Below are positions 1-14,252 of a stretch of 64,000 bases of DNA, one piece after another (positions within the stretch are counted from its first letter, which is position 1; every line of letters begins with the position of its first letter). Location of the stretch: contig NC_089855.1 of NCBI RefSeq assembly GCF_036373705.1, forward strand, positions 9,095,719-9,159,718. The letters are read 5' to 3'. The position numbers and the translations under genes are program-made. Source of the DNA: Amia ocellicauda. Its lineage: Eukaryota > Chordata > Actinopteri > Amiiformes > Amiidae. The notes beneath the pieces are model-generated. The model made no database searches. It saw only the letters and a list, made by a program, of their open reading frames with translations, and was not told the DNA's origin.

Positions 1-164
1 TGAGCTCTGAGCTCCTCCCCCTCAAGCCTGTTGTTTACATTTTATTTTAAAGAAGTGAATTCTGAAGGGGTTGTTTTTTTTGGCTGGTTCCTTTTGTGTA
101 CAAGTCAAGGTGTCATGACATGAATCAATCACAGGAAGGACAGCGACAACGCGTCGGTACTCAC

Positions 165-3100
165 TCTGCTCCAAGGACAGTGCCGTGTTGCACATGTAAT
201 TCTCTTTCCGCAGACCATTGGGGGTGTATGCGCTGCAACAATCGAAACACACAAACATACGCGTGAATATACATCAAATCTGAGGACAGGGGCTCAATGC
301 CTCAGTTTTTCTTGCATTGGAACAAAACAGAAGCTAAGACCCCTCCAGAAACTGGGTTAGGGCTCCCCACTCTCTAGTCCATATATACAGAGCCCAGCAA
401 CACAAAGAGGGACAGTAGGGCGGGGGGGGCACTGCCTACCTTTGTGTGGAGCCTGTATCGGGGTGAGGACAGCCAGCAGGGCCTGCGGGGGAGACGGGAG
501 ACAGGAACACGTTAGTGGCTGTGAGACCTATGGGCGGCACTCATACAGAAGACATGTACATTCTGTCTTATTATATATATAGCATTATTATATACACACA
601 GCAGGTGTAGGCTAAACTATTCACACCCTTAATCTGAAATGATGCCATTCAGTTTAATACACTGCGTTCATTAAACCTGCGTTTATTTCTTTGTTTGTTT
701 GTTGAACACTGCATTTGCGTGGAGGAAACTGTAAAGCTTCCCACTTAACCACAGAAATCAATGCATAGGAAGTGAAAAGGATACACAATTGAGCAATTGG
801 GATGTTTACTGTTTTCTCTGGGCTGAATGTTTCCCACAAACTCTGACAAAAACATTAGGCAAAGCATATGCTAAATAAATCACTGAACAGCATGGTTTTA
901 AATCAAGGATAAAAACACTTTTGATCTGAAAATATCAACATTCAGCAGAGGTCTGTACTAGTCAGTGTAGTCTGCTGCTTTTGAACCAGTATGGAAAATA
1001 ACAGCAAACGCATGCATCTTGAAAGTGTATCGAAATCACGTAAACGGTTGCGGCTGAGTGTTTGCACCCTTCGTTTGAAATGGTTATAAGGGGGTTCGTT
1101 CTCGTTTATATAAACTGTAAATGAATCTGCTCTTATTTTTCTGATACATTTCCAGAGATTATTGAATGCGGAAGTGACCTAAAAAACACAGTGAAGACTG
1201 ATCTGGGTTAAGGCAACGGGCTGTGCAAAGTTTAGACTGCTCCTCCATAGACTCGGGACACAAAAAAAGAATTAGCGAAGAAACAGGGTTGCAATTTAAA
1301 GAAGAATAAAGTCGAAACACAAGAAGCTTGTGATTGTTACGAAACATCACAAATAAGCGATGAAGACCAAAATGCACCAATAAGTACTTGCTGAATGTAA
1401 ATATCCTATAAACGAGTCTCTGGGATCGACATCTCAGTCGCAGGTTCGGACATGTTTCATGTCTATAACCGTCTGAACATGCATTGTCCAATCAGACATG
1501 ATTTCCTGAGCTCACAGAAGGTCACAGTCACGTGATCATGACGTTGCACGAGCTTGACTTCTAAACTTGTCAGATCAGCCTGTGCTGTTACAGTGCTCGA
1601 GAAGTTTGCTATATTAGTTTTTACCACAAATTAGGGATGTTATACTTTATTTCCTCCCACCTCAAATGGGTCAAAATGATGATACAATGTACAGTTATTA
1701 AAACGATTTAAAGCTTTGAATCAATGTGTTTTTTATTTGTTCTAAGTATTTTTTTATGTTCAAATAGCAATGGGCCAGACACAGTGTATACGAACAAATC
1801 AAAGCTGGACAAAGGAAGCAACTGAATGGACGCCAAAAGATTAAAACCTAGAAGACGACCGCTGAGAAGATTTAAATCAGCAGGTGTGACACAGAAAAGA
1901 GAAAAGAAAAAACCGGGCAGTGCCCTCTCTTGATTAATGGCTTTTGGCAGCTCTTCGGCTTCACGCCCGAATGCCTGTACGGCACGGCCAATACTCCTGT
2001 GAGTCAGATTCCCTGGCATACGGTCATGTCACGTTAAATCGACTGTGATACTGTTCTTAAAAGAGCATGGCTGAGTCACTTCAGCCGATAAACCCTGCGT
2101 TGCCCCTTGTCCTCAGTACCACAGCACGGCGAGACGGTGCTTTAAAGTGACACCAAACTCTACCGCCGGCACCTCCACACACACCAAGGTCAATGCAGGG
2201 GTCACCAGGAGGATGCCAAGCAAACTCACCAGGGTGGGCACCGGGTAGATGGTATCCTGGCGCTGCTCTGTGCTGTGGAGAGGGTGCCATGCAGTAGCGA
2301 TCCCCAGGACACTGGACACAACACGTGGGGCCCCTGGGCCAGCAGTGGTAGGGGGTCAGGTAAGGATTGTGTCCAGTGGCGGCCAGGGGCGGGATGGAGC
2401 GCAGGGACTGGGGTGGGTCCAGGTTGAGGCTGAAGCTGTGGCTGCTGGGGGACAGTGAGGGGGCTTGGTGCCCAATGATGGGGTAGCAGTCCTGCCCGGG
2501 GTAGCCAGAGTACTCCCCAGAGGCCAGGGTGTTGGGGTACCCCCCGCCGGAGCCGCAGCCACTGCTGGAGAAGCTGGGGGGCAGCCAGGCTCCGGCCGTG
2601 CGATCGGGGCAGTTCAGGGACACCGAGACAGGGAAGGGCGCGGTCCGACCGTAGTCCAGGCCGTGGCGGGGCTGGTACGGGCCGAGGCAGTGCAGGGCAG
2701 CAGCTGCGCGGCAGGGGGCCCCCTCTGTCATTGGGTCCAGGCTGCTGAGGGGCGAGTGGCTCTGGGGGCTGGCGCAGGGGTGGGACGGCAGGCTGGGAAG
2801 GGAATCGTCGCTCACAGTCTCGTCGTTCTCCTCGGGGGAGTTCAGCGACGCCGTTGGGCTGCGGCCGCTGACCAGGGGAGACATGTACCTGAATGGCAGG
2901 ACGGGAGGGAGGAAAAACACACGTCAGCACGGGAGCAAGTCCGCCGTGGCCGCCAGTCCCCACAGCAGTGCTTACAACACTTCTTACAACGAGTTATTAT
3001 TAGACACGCTGACTGAATATACAGCAAGTGTTACCGGAAACATGAGTCCCAAAACCACAGGAGTTTCATCAGCGTCCCTTACAAATCATTTCACTTCACA

Positions 3101-6100
3101 GAACTGTTTTGCAAGTTCTGTCTGTGGCCACGAGCATCGCGGAGCGTTGAGACAACACTTACTGTAAAGCACATGGATCTGATCCGCCAATAGAGATGCT
3201 GATGATCTGAAAATTACTTTTTTCATAAGCAAACTCCACTACAGGGCGGTTTGTGGTTATATTTCATATCACTTTAAACGGGTAGAAAAAGAAACACAAT
3301 GTATACAAAAAATATTATCCAGACGTACACAGCAAGCAACTCCAATACACCAAACGTACATTGAGGGCGCAGGTCTATCAGGGCGCAGGTCAACTTCTAT
3401 GAGGCACAAATCATTTTAATCTTATTTTAATTACTTTCTTTTCCCAAGATGAAATAAACAAGCACATCCTATATCTTCAATTGAATCAGTGTGTGGAAAC
3501 ATACCACATGCTTTCGGCGATGCCCGTATATAGAGAGAGATATTAGAAAACACATACACCATGTGGTTCTTGTTTGCAGTTTTCTTTTTTTCTTTCTGAA
3601 GTACATCACAGAAACTTTTACTACGCTTCAAATCTGTGACCCTGTTTTATGAAAAAAAATGTAATGATCAGTTCAAGTCAGAAAAATCTTCCAAGCTATG
3701 ACGATCAACTAGTATGAGAGGAAAAAATAACCCTGGTTTTTGATGACTAATAATGTAAATTTTACATAGACATTTCAGAAAATAGCAGTTCTGATGAGGT
3801 TATCTTCATTTTGACACGTTTTTCTATTTCTGGTCCTCATTAACCCGTCACAGAGCTCTTGTTTTGACTGACATGATTAATTTAACCAATAAAATTATAA
3901 GATAAGAAGCCAATGAGACCAAAACAAAACCGTACACAGATGCCTCTCTGGAGCCGGTCACACGTACCTCTCAATGCAGGGAATGAGCGAATGAATGGAC
4001 GCTTAGCTCAGCCAGTTTCTTTGATCTGAATGTCTTTTGAGGAGCTGTACCCAGCCACCCCTCCTTTCAACCGTGTTGTGTGTTTTACAAAGAAAGAGAA
4101 GTTTGTTCATTATCGTACTGGGTGTGGCGCGGTGCTTCTGAGAAAGCGAGTTGGCAGACTATCTAAACTCGTAGATAGGCGATATCAAAGGGCTGGGCAA
4201 CAAGAGTTGAAAGAAATGGGGAATGTGTGTAACTTAGACTGAAAAGTAGTGCGTAGATGCTGATCTGTCAATTCATTAGGATAATACTGAGTTGGTATCA
4301 CCTCCTGATCGGTGAATATGAGGATGAATACACTATCTTTTGCTTCTTTAAAACTGCTTGTAATCCTTCGACCATTTCGACGGGTTCTCTCCCACGGCGG
4401 TGTGAATAAAGACTCCCTACTATGATCAACTCGGTGACTTTTTCCTTGCCGGATTCTTTCGCATTCTTCAGTACGATCCCACGGATGAATTTGCGTCACC
4501 GGGTCACTGCAGCTGCCAAACAAACGCTACGGGGGGGCTTCCTCTCATCCGCAAACTCTCTTCCCTCCTCCTGGTTTTGTATTCTCATTTCTGAGACTAG
4601 CTCAGCGCAGCTCCACCTCCCCCGTGCCTTGGGCCACCTGCCTGCTCCGCCGCCACTCACGGCTCTCGACACTCTCAGCATTTCCTGTGTTGGCATCCTG
4701 TGCCAGCACTTTTACTTTCTGATTTCAAAAGGAAATGCATAAAAAAAAAAGCTCTTCACACATAAGCTGAGCCCCTGGATGAGGTTAATTATTATTAACT
4801 TATTAGATGTCTTATCGCGTTTCATACACATTTACACAATATACACATTTCAATAACACAGTACAGTATGAGCAAGCGCAAACAACACACTAACAACTCC
4901 TAATGACAGAAAGATGAACCACAGCGAGAAGCCAGAGGTTATAATAGGGCAGTGGAGACAAGACTGTACAGCTGCTCTCTGTTTGTACTCTCATTCCTGA
5001 TGTACGACTTTAAAGCAAAAAGTCAAAAAAACAACCAACAACAACAACTAACAGCTCCTTACTGTGTGTTATCAGCAGACATCAGATCTCTGAAACAAGT
5101 TCTCAAAACCTGCCAGATTTAGACTCCCTTGGAAAAGAGGATTCACTTGACCCCAGTGACCCATATGTCCATCTGGCACACATTCACTGATGAATTCATG
5201 AAATACACAGAAATACAGAGGCTCTACTGTTGTGATTTCAACATCTAGATTCAGACGTCACAGTCAGACGTAGGATTTCCACATCAGAAGAGCAGGAAAT
5301 GTGAATCAAGGGCTTAATCCTCTAGTGGTTAATGACCGGGAAAGACCATGTGTACAATATTCACCCTCATGCCAACTTCACCCTCTTGTCTTGAGAGATG
5401 ATGATGATTATTATTATCAATCGAATCAACAACAAAAAACGATATTAGGAGTTTGTTTGACATCTGTCCAGAAAAAAGGGCACCCAAGTGAATACCGTCC
5501 CCATCAGTTAAGAAGAAAAAGAGAAAGAGAAATCCACGATCGCCCCAAGCAGTATTGGAATCACTGTACATTAGTGACGGCAAACCACCACACAGTCTCA
5601 GTCACTGTCCCTGCAGTACAGTCTGTCTCTTAGTACTTAGCAGAAAAAGGAAGCAGCAGCAGCAGCAAGACTTTAATTCGATGGGAAAACAGAAGCTAAT
5701 GAGCAGAGCGGACTGCCCCGAGGCAGAGGGAGTGAGTAAACAAAACATGACTGTGCAAACCCAGGTGTCAATAATGATACTTATTCTAAGTCTACTAATA
5801 ATATATACTTTTTCCTATGTAGGCCAGATTGCCAGAGAATAGAGTTAGTCTTGTTTATTTGTTTTTCATTGTGAAGATAACTCATCTTGGATCACAGACA
5901 GATAGCGACTCTTGCCAAATATCTGCCAAAACAATTAGAACAGCAGCTTCCCTATATACAGACACCTATATTCTGCATAACTTTCACTTTCCCCCACAGA
6001 ATTATAATAAGAAAGGTTAGAGATTGTGCGCGGTGCATACGTACCGGTTGACTGTCCTCGGGTAGGGGGCGGGTGACATCATCATGGCTCGTGGCGAAAA

Positions 6101-6139
6101 GGACCCGGATGCATTCAGACCCAAGACACAGCGTGGGGG
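165..6139 (-). CDS. Unidentified Pro/Ser-rich protein gene, internal exons (partial)
   Basis: Four exons can be chained on the minus strand: 6045-6139, 2230-2888, 440-482 and 165-232. Each has an AG acceptor and GT donor, and one reading frame stays open across all joins (phases 2, 1, 2, then 1 at the last donor). The first exon carries a Met-rich SPRAMMMSPAPYPRTVN stretch. The large exon is rich in Pro, Ser, Gly and Tyr, with an acidic patch (SPEENDETVSDDSLPSLPS) and a Cys/Trp-containing piece (PYHCWPRGPTCCVQCPGDRYC). The last exon reads AYTPNGLRKENYMCNTALS. No catalytic motif, signal peptide or membrane segment is visible. The composition suggests a disordered nuclear or regulatory protein, but that is inference. 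The 5' exons are not found and the 3' end lies beyond the left edge. The large exon's frame also stays open to a stop near 2081 if the 2230 donor is skipped. I do not recognise the family. Confidence 0.5.
483..2229. other. Intron or noncoding DNA of the unidentified gene
   Basis: Sequence between two predicted exons. It is AT-rich, with no repeat family recognised and no credible additional exon. The short ORFs present lack splice-flanked coding character. Confidence 0.4.
2889..6044. other. Intron of the unidentified gene, nothing recognised
   Basis: About 3.2 kb between a GT donor at 6044 and an AG acceptor at 2889 on the minus strand. It is AT-rich with scattered short ORFs only. No transposon or RNA gene was recognised. 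Confidence 0.4.
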
Positions 6140-9100
6140 CTGCAACACAGCGAGCAGAGTATTACCAACAATGAAATAAAACCAGGACTCAATGGGAAGG
6201 ACAGAAGGAAAGAACAATATAGTTGAAACCGATCAAGCATCATCACAAGCCCCCCGAAACCCACAGAAGGAACTAAAAAGCATTTCATTCAGATGGTGTC
6301 TTGTACTGCCTTGTCCCACGTAATTATCTTATATAATATAGCACATGGCATAGCATCGAGGCACGCAAGGGCTGTGTGGCGTTGCTGAGCTAGTTTCTGA
6401 AGGACAGCGGCAAATAATTATTAATCATAAAGGTAATAAGGCTAAGTTGTTCCTCCCGCCCACCACTGCATGCAAGGTTATGTGTTTCCTAATCGCAACC
6501 TCGAATGCTTGGCCCCGTGCACTCGGCTCTGCGGGCCTGTCTGGCCCCCTTTCGAATTTCCAGAGCACAGCTGAGGGATGGCTGTTTTAAGTTATTTATT
6601 TTTCTGCTCAACGGGCTCTGCCCCACGAATCAAAGCCAGGGCTACAGTTTGTTAATGTATCGGAGACTAGCACTTAAAAACCTGATTATCTGATTGAGCC
6701 TATGACTCACGCTTCATAGTGTGCATTTTAAATAACCATTAGTGCTTTCAAAGTATTATCTCTCAGCGAACAATTAATTTCCTTAAATCGCCTGCCCGGG
6801 CCTGGTGCAGATACAGCACAGAAACTCATTCCGAGAGAGTGAAACAGGGTGTGTGTTACAGATGACATCAGGAATATTTTGAGGATATAGAGGGTAAGAA
6901 AGTAACACATTGATTGAATAATTAATGCTAGGAACCAGGACACCTGTCTTGTGCAATATTTGTTTTGTTTTTTATCGGAGGGCCTGCAGATATGGATCGC
7001 CATGAATCTAGAACGTGAAATTTGATCACATGATCACATGGGCACAAACCACACTGACAACAACACAGCCTCTGATAACCCCTTCCCCCACCCCCACAGC
7101 AGATTTGTTTGCATTCAGAGCCCTGAGGCAGTAAAATGAGATAATATACACAACTCACACAAACGCACAACAGGGCCTTGCTGACAAAAAAAACATTGAC
7201 ACCAGGCAGCACACAGTAAACAGCACCGTGAACACCCAGTGCCAGTCTGAAACGAGCACTTCATGGTTTATTAATTCAATAATGTTAGACAGACAGACCG
7301 ATCATCTCTTTTAAATCCCACTTGATGTGGGGGAACTATACATCTATTATTACATTCCTGTACATTAAATCATGTTGGGTTACTCAGCCTCTTTACAGAG
7401 AATGGAGCAGAGATCCTTTCACCTCTTCCTGCTCTTGTCTGCAAAACAGTCCAGCTTCCACGAATATGTTTTATCTGATAGAGATCTCCAAGAAACGTCT
7501 TGCGTTCTCTCTGGAATTTTGTTGACTAAGAATTAACGGAAAAATGAAACCACACTATTCCTGCACTTCCCTTGGCAAGCTGTCCAGTACATTAAAATTA
7601 CATTAGGTGCCAAAAAATATTAAAAAAAGAAAAAACACAAAGGGTGCAAAGATGAAAAAGCAAACGCAAGAGAGGTTTCAGTTCACTGAAGAAAATCGAA
7701 TCCTCCCCGTCAGCTGTAAGGAATGTCTTGAAAGGCTGATTTTACGTTCCTGGTCACTGGGTATGACAAACAACGTTGTTAATAGGAACAAAATGATCGA
7801 ATTACATAATAAGCAACACAAGACAAGTCAACCATCAGCATAATTTCCTCATCTGATATGAGCACGGCTCCATTTAAAAACCAGCAAATCATATTTACCT
7901 CATTGGATTATCTCAATGACTAAAGAAGAAAGAGCCTGAAACTTCAATTTTTCCACAGTTGTTTTAGAATACTTGGTGGAGTCGCCCTACTGGGATCGGG
8001 AGGGATTGGGAGAGGCAGCTCCTCCAGGGATCAGTGGGGTCCATGTCCGGCCAGGGAGGGGGCAATCACAGGGGCTGTCCCCACACCAAAAACGGACACA
8101 GAACACAGGAGCTGCGAGGCCCGTGTCTCAGTGTGGGGCCGGGCAAGAATGACCCACTCTGCAGCAGTTCACATCTGTACGCAGACAAAATACTTTGTGT
8201 CTCTCTGAGCTGAACCCTAACCTTATCCTTAAATGTCAGGCAAACCCCTGGCTCAAGCCGGAACACTCTGAACTGAAGCCCGTCTAGAACAAACTGGCCT
8301 GGTTGTTTTAGAAGTCAGCAGAACAGCCAACCTCCACTAAAAGAAAAAAACAGCAGGGGTGGGAGGTGGCAGTGAAAGGGGGATGTCCACCTTGCGAAAA
8401 CGTAAACCCACAGCTGTGAAGTGACTCAGAGCGAGATGCCGCTGTGCCACTAGCCATCGCGGAGAAAATCCCACATGAGTCAAAGGGGCAGGCGGTCTCC
8501 CTGGGTGGAGAGGTGGCAGGTGTAGCCATAGAAATAAATCTGAAAAAGTATAACAAACAACAAAGGAAATTACATAAAAAAAGAGAAAGAAAAACAAAAA
8601 AAATGAAAGAAATACACTGCAACCTCTTGCGCAGCGACTCAGAATTCACTTGTCCTCTCAGAGTTAGCAGTGTGAGTTTCATTAACAGCGCTTTCACATC
8701 TAGGTCACAGAGCTGAAAAGCTGGCCCGGCCACAAAAGGTCACAGGAGTCCCCGAGGGACAACTACTTTCTTGACATGAAACAAACATGTTTCAGGCCCG
8801 CAAGCTTTATTGTTCATCACGGGCATGAAAATAATACTTTTTTTCTCCTTCTTTAATTATTCAGGACTTTCCCCGACCTGCGTTGGACCTGTGTGTGTTC
8901 CTTTCCGTGTGTGAAAAGCAAAACCCACACACCCCACAGCTCACCCTGCCCCTCCGCTACTGCTGACCCGAAACCCCACTCTGGTTTCACACCTGGGATC
9001 CACAGACCAAACAGTCAGCCCAGCCACAGCCCAGGGCCTGCCACCGCCAGCCCTGCGGCAGCCACAGAAAACGGCACAACAAACAACAGCGTTGCAGCAA

Positions 9101-12100
9101 CAAATCTGCTCAGGTTTTTTGTTTAAATTAAACAGCTTTATTTGTGACTGTGTGTTTTATATTCTCGTTTTTGCTGTTGAGCAGCTCTTTCGCCTGCTGC
9201 CCAGTGCCAGTCTTTTCCAACAGGGGGGACAGCAGCACACAGAGGAAAGTTGTTGTTTATTTAAAAGACACAGATATAGCTGCACCCACTGAGTAGGTCC
9301 TGGTGGACTGTTCCTCAACACAAACGGCACCCGGCAGCTGCCAGGTTGAATAAGGGCTGCACAGCAATGCAATGAGCTTTTGGTCGTACTGTTAAAGATT
9401 AAACAGGCATTCTTAACTTAACTCAAGAGTTCCAAGACACTGTCCTTTCATTAATGGCGCAGTTTGGTAGATACAATAAATAAAAAGGGCAATCAGTAAC
9501 CTAGCATAAGCAGAGAAATAGAAGAGAATGGAATAGATTCGCATTCCAACCCCGAGCTCTTACCCACCAACTCGTTATTACTTTAACCGGACGGACCGAC
9601 CGGATAAGATCTCCGGGTTCTGCATGGTGGCATCGATTCAGAAACTCCTGGGGAAGTCGTGCACCCCTGCCTTAGAGAAATCTAAAAGATTCTTCTCCCT
9701 GTTGATTCTCATGGAAGTTTCTCCTTAGCCTTTTCTCATATATCAGCGTGGACAGGTCGTTCGGCCCAACACGCGATGTTCAGGCAGTGTAGCAGCTGGA
9801 TCGGTGTACAGGATTGCAGAACTGTGCCAATTCACTTTGTTAAACCAAACCAGCGCAACACAGCCGCAGTGTTCAACTTAAACTTGCCTCACTGAACACT
9901 AATGTCACCCTGCTTACTGTACAGACATTTTGTTTGTTTTTCCCAACATGGAGAATGAGCTTTGGGGGCCCAGAATGAGTTGATGCCCCCAAGCCTCAAA
10001 CTATCCATCATCTGTCATGAGGGGACCTGCATTATTCCAATAAAGGAGTACTATCCTAAAACATAGACAGTTTATTTCCATGAGTGTGTCATTCTCTCGC
10101 TCTCTCTATCTCTCTCTCTCTATGCTTGTCTGTCTCATAGCGAGCGAGGGAGACCATGCGTTTGGATAACCTTAATCCTGTGCAAAACCTTTAAACCAAA
10201 TATTTGTTCATTTTCATAATCGCGTAATTGGAACCGTTACTAGAACGTAACAAACCGTTCATAATAAATAATTTAAAATTCACTTGGTTTATTAGACATC
10301 GTTATGAATTTATGATGAAAATGAAAGAGGAGAGTTAAGTAACACGCTCTCATGGGATTGCTTCCAAAAATTCCAAAGAAATTGGCATGAATTCTGGCTC
10401 AGCCAGTAATTTAATTAATGGGCGGTTCATGAGAGACTGTAAATCTTGCTGAGGGGCATCAAAACCAATCTTACTCACATCCAGGACCCACCCCATTAAT
10501 CACAGGCTGGAGAACATACACATATCTCTAGCAATGACAGTTCAGGATGTCAGTTGTTTCTGCTCCCACCGACTTGGCTGTTGTGGTTGTGTTTTGTTGT
10601 TGCTACTTACTGCCCAAACCAAGTCTCTAGCAAAAACAAGGGTGATGCAATGTCAGTGTCTAATCAGGTGCACACACGCACATGCACACAATCTGATTCC
10701 AACATTCATGTCAACTCAAACCAGTCTTTTTTATTCCAGAATAGAAGGGATTACGAGGGGATTTGATCCAGGTATTCAAAATGCTTAAAGGTATTTATTG
10801 ATCATCTCAGCCCAAAGTACTACTTCATGATCAATAATGAAACAAGACCACAGGAGGCAGGTCTGCACATTTACAAAAGTTGTGGGATCTAGAACAAACT
10901 GCTGAGCCACACAGCTGAAGCAGACACTGAATTAAAGTACAGATGGATGAACGCCAACACGATATTACACTTACTTATTCTCTGAGGGTTTCAATGCATT
11001 TGTTTTTAAGTATAACATGAGCCCAGGCAGCTCACCAGCAAGCAGGCAGGGAACGCACGAATGTGTGCCTAGAGCTTCAGCCTGGAGTCTGACTGCCTCT
11101 CAAGAACTCACCCCAGTGAGTGTCTGTGCGGAGGAGCGCTTGAATGCTTGTGTGCATTTTCTCGAGCATTTCAGGGAAGTGATTTTTTCCTCCATGTTTT
11201 CCTGGCAGTGACACATCTCTCGTAAGCCCACCGACTAAAGCACATGTCGGTGCAGTAAAGCACAGCACAGCGGGATCGGGGCCCCAGCCTGCAGAGGTGC
11301 TGTAATGCAGGCCGGGAACGAGGCAGGCCCCGAGTTTTGCACAGCAGAAATACAGTTTAGGTCCCTTTTTAGGTAACACACAGGGCCTTAACCATGTCAA
11401 TGGTAAGTGGGAAACCATTTCAAAGCAAATTAGAGGCGAGGTGTGAGGCGGAGCTGCCGGAGGGGATGCAGCGGAAGGCCTAAGCAGGCAGAATCGCTTC
11501 GCAGGCAAGGAGGTTACGGGTGTTTTTCCTCCCTGAAGGTAGGTCACCCTGTGCATCTCTGCACGCCACGCACACACGTAACTATGGCACTTCTTCACAG
11601 CACTATCTGCCTCCAGATCAGCAGCGTTAGCACAAAGCAAGAGCTCTCGACCTCCCGACACTGCAGCTGAGATGGTTATCAGTCTTTCGCTCAGTGGCTC
11701 TCCCACAGCCGGCTCCTGTGCACCTGCGCCTGTGTGCAGCCGTCCCCAGACAGCCTGGCCGCTCAGAGTCTCACCACGCTTCTGCGGCTACGGCACGGGG
11801 TCAGAGAGGGGCCGAAAATACGCACAACTGCCAACGCACCCCCATCCATGATGCACACTGCGCACATTTTGATCTTAAACCCTATAAACTATGATCTTTC
11901 CAGCGATCTGACGTGCTCTTTGAGAGACTGGAGGCGAGTATAAAACCTGCTGCATCGGAGTTCACCGAACGCCAGGGCTGAACGGCAGCCACTTCCACTA
12001 GCAGACAGACGACATTATGCCCGGCTCGGTCAGTTAGCAGGAGCGACGGACAGCACATTGCTCAGAGTGTCGACGTTAAAAACTATCACCGTCGCAATGA

Positions 12101-13560
12101 GGCTTAACAGGCCAACCTGTTGCTGGGGAGCCACAGTGCTGGAGGTTACACAGCTGCCTAAATCATCAGTCACTGAAAACCCTGAGCACGTGATCCTGTC
12201 GATCAATTAAAAACAATAACTGCATAATTCAGTACTTAACACAGTTTGGGCCCGAGCTGAGCGGCTCTGCAATTGTGGCTCCTTATGTAATTATTTGCCA
12301 TGATTGTACAGCTCAGGCCCTAACTGGCCCAAGACAACCCCCTGGGGGGCTACAGGAAGCGGGCAGCTCAGCCGAGGTCTCTTGCCCTCACCCACAGAGA
12401 GGGGCACCGCTCAGCCCCCGAGGAACACCGCTCAAGGCAGTGACTGGCAACGTGTCATTTGTTGTGAACGGGCGTCCTGTTGCAACACGCCTGTGTGTGG
12501 ATCCTCTCTGCCTCTCTCTTCCTGCGCCGTCTGCCAAGCAGCTCCCTCCCCCTCAGAGGCTTTCTCTGACCCCCCAGTAGTCTGCAGTGCTGCGGATGAA
12601 GCGGCCGCATTGGTGCTGCTTTGGATTACTCTAAAGGGCAGACACGCTATAATAACACACCTGTCACAGTGAGGCTGTCAGCCCTCAGTTCACCGCAGCA
12701 GATTTGCATAGCTATTTGGCACTTTTTCTGCGGTTTTACCGCGGTTTAACTGTGACTTACATCTTATTTGTCCACACTCTTCCATGGTTTGAATTATGGC
12801 TTATTCCGCCTTCCCATGATGCACCCCGATCCCACTGTGGTGTCCTACCCATGTTGTGGTCTTGAAACACTGCAATAAACATTTCCCGAGTCCTGTGTGC
12901 ACCACTGAACGCCAGAAAACCGTACAAAGACCCACGACATGTAGCCAGAGCTCCTGCAGAGTCCTGGCATTGTATTGCACGTACGTGGACAACAATGTCT
13001 CCCCACACACTGATGGCTTCCCTGCGTTTACTCTGGGAAGAAGTCTGTCATGGCGTGAAGTACGAGGTGTGTAGGTGCGTTGCCGGTCTGATATATATGA
13101 GTAACACTACTTCAACAGCTATTTCCTATGCCTGCTCAGGATATCAAAAAAAGTCTGTCGAACTTTACTGAAATCACACTGTGCACATTGTACGATCGAT
13201 TCGATCTGCCAGCTGCCGGCTGCTGTTTGTGGTTTAGTGCTGTTTCTAGCACTCCATCTTGATCCGGCGAGTCAGCATGCAATAAATCTGTACCCAAGTC
13301 AATTGGTCTCATCACACACACACACACTGAATTTACCCCATTTACAGAAGTTAACTAACTGCCTGGGGGGGAAAACCATCAGACCTTCATTCCCCAGAGA
13401 CTCTCATATTTCTCTTGTTTGTGTGTGATGGATAGATTCACTTGTATTGTCACAGAGACTGTAAGTTGAGAAGGCGTCTATACCACATAATGATTGATCT
13501 ATATACAATGTGTTACAGATTGACAGACCGGTTTTTAAATCGTCCAGGTGCGCAGTGTCC
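6140..13560. other. Long noncoding stretch without recognised genes
   Basis: About 7.4 kb in which I find no exon with convincing splice sites on either strand. It may contain 5' introns of the unidentified minus-strand gene. Contents are AT-rich unique sequence, a short TCTC tract near 10,100 and a CA tract near 13,315. The longest minus-strand ORF, 11,077-11,706, has neither family resemblance nor coding-like composition. Confidence 0.4.
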
Positions 13561-13586
13561 TCCTCAACTCCGTGAAGAATGAGGCG

Positions 13587-13683
13587 CTAAACACAGAGAG
13601 AGAGACAGAGACAGAGAGAGAGAGACACAGCTCTCGACGTCAGCACTGCCTATTGAAAACATGTAACACAAGTAGCATTTGTT

Positions 13684-13729
<46 letters not shown>

Positions 13730-13735
13730 TATAAG
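13587..13735. repeat. GA tract and TAA trinucleotide microsatellite
   Basis: A GAGA/GACA tract (about 13,588-13,626) is followed by a run of about 14 TAA units (about 13,687-13,728). ORFs made of Asn or Tyr runs here are artefacts of the repeat. Confidence 0.85.
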
Positions 13736-13881
13736 AATAGTGAACGCAACAGACCGCTCTCTCTATTTATTTACTGTTTCACAGGTTTACAGAGCCTCAG
13801 TAACGAGTAACGCGTGTAAACTTTACACAGACAGGTGAGCTGTCAAGGGCGAGGAAACTCTGCGTCTGTGCTGCCATGCCG

Positions 13882-13909
13882 CCATCATCATCATCATCAT
13901 CATCATTAA
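13882..13909. repeat. CAT trinucleotide microsatellite
   Basis: About nine CAT/ATC units, followed by AT-rich sequence. Confidence 0.8.
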
Positions 13910-14218
13910 TATGAATGATTATATTAATATCCTATGCCTGGAGCCGACGGTGTAATGAATGGCGCCGCAGTTTGTTTATGTCATGGTTTATTCCATCGAA
14001 ATCACACCCCAGAGAGAAACACGGCGGTACACGTCAGATGAGCGCAGTTTCGGGGTTTGTTTTTACAAAGCAAAGTCTGCAGTAACATGACAGGGTCCTG
14101 AGACGCGCAGCGCTACACGTGTCCGCGCAGCGACTCGTTACTTTACAGCACCGACCCGACAGCGCCAACACCACAGTTACTGCGACACTGTAGCTCCGTC
14201 ACACCCGCACAGCTACAG

Positions 14219-14251
<33 letters not shown>
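14219..14251. repeat. TTA trinucleotide microsatellite
   Basis: About ten TTA units inside the CpG-rich region. Confidence 0.85.

Positions 14252-14252
<1 letters not shown>

Noticed and set aside
2230..2319. Alternative frame reading DTIYPVPTL into the exon at 440-482
   Set aside because: Attractive peptide, but that frame is closed by a stop upstream in the same exon, while the chosen frame is open throughout.
2226..2963. Second minus-strand frame (245 aa) and plus-strand frame (2465-3016) over the large exon
   Set aside because: Shadows in GC-rich sequence; only one frame joins in phase with the flanking exons.
11077..11706. 209-aa minus-strand ORF
   Set aside because: No family resemblance, no splice support and an odd mix of residues; likely a chance open frame.
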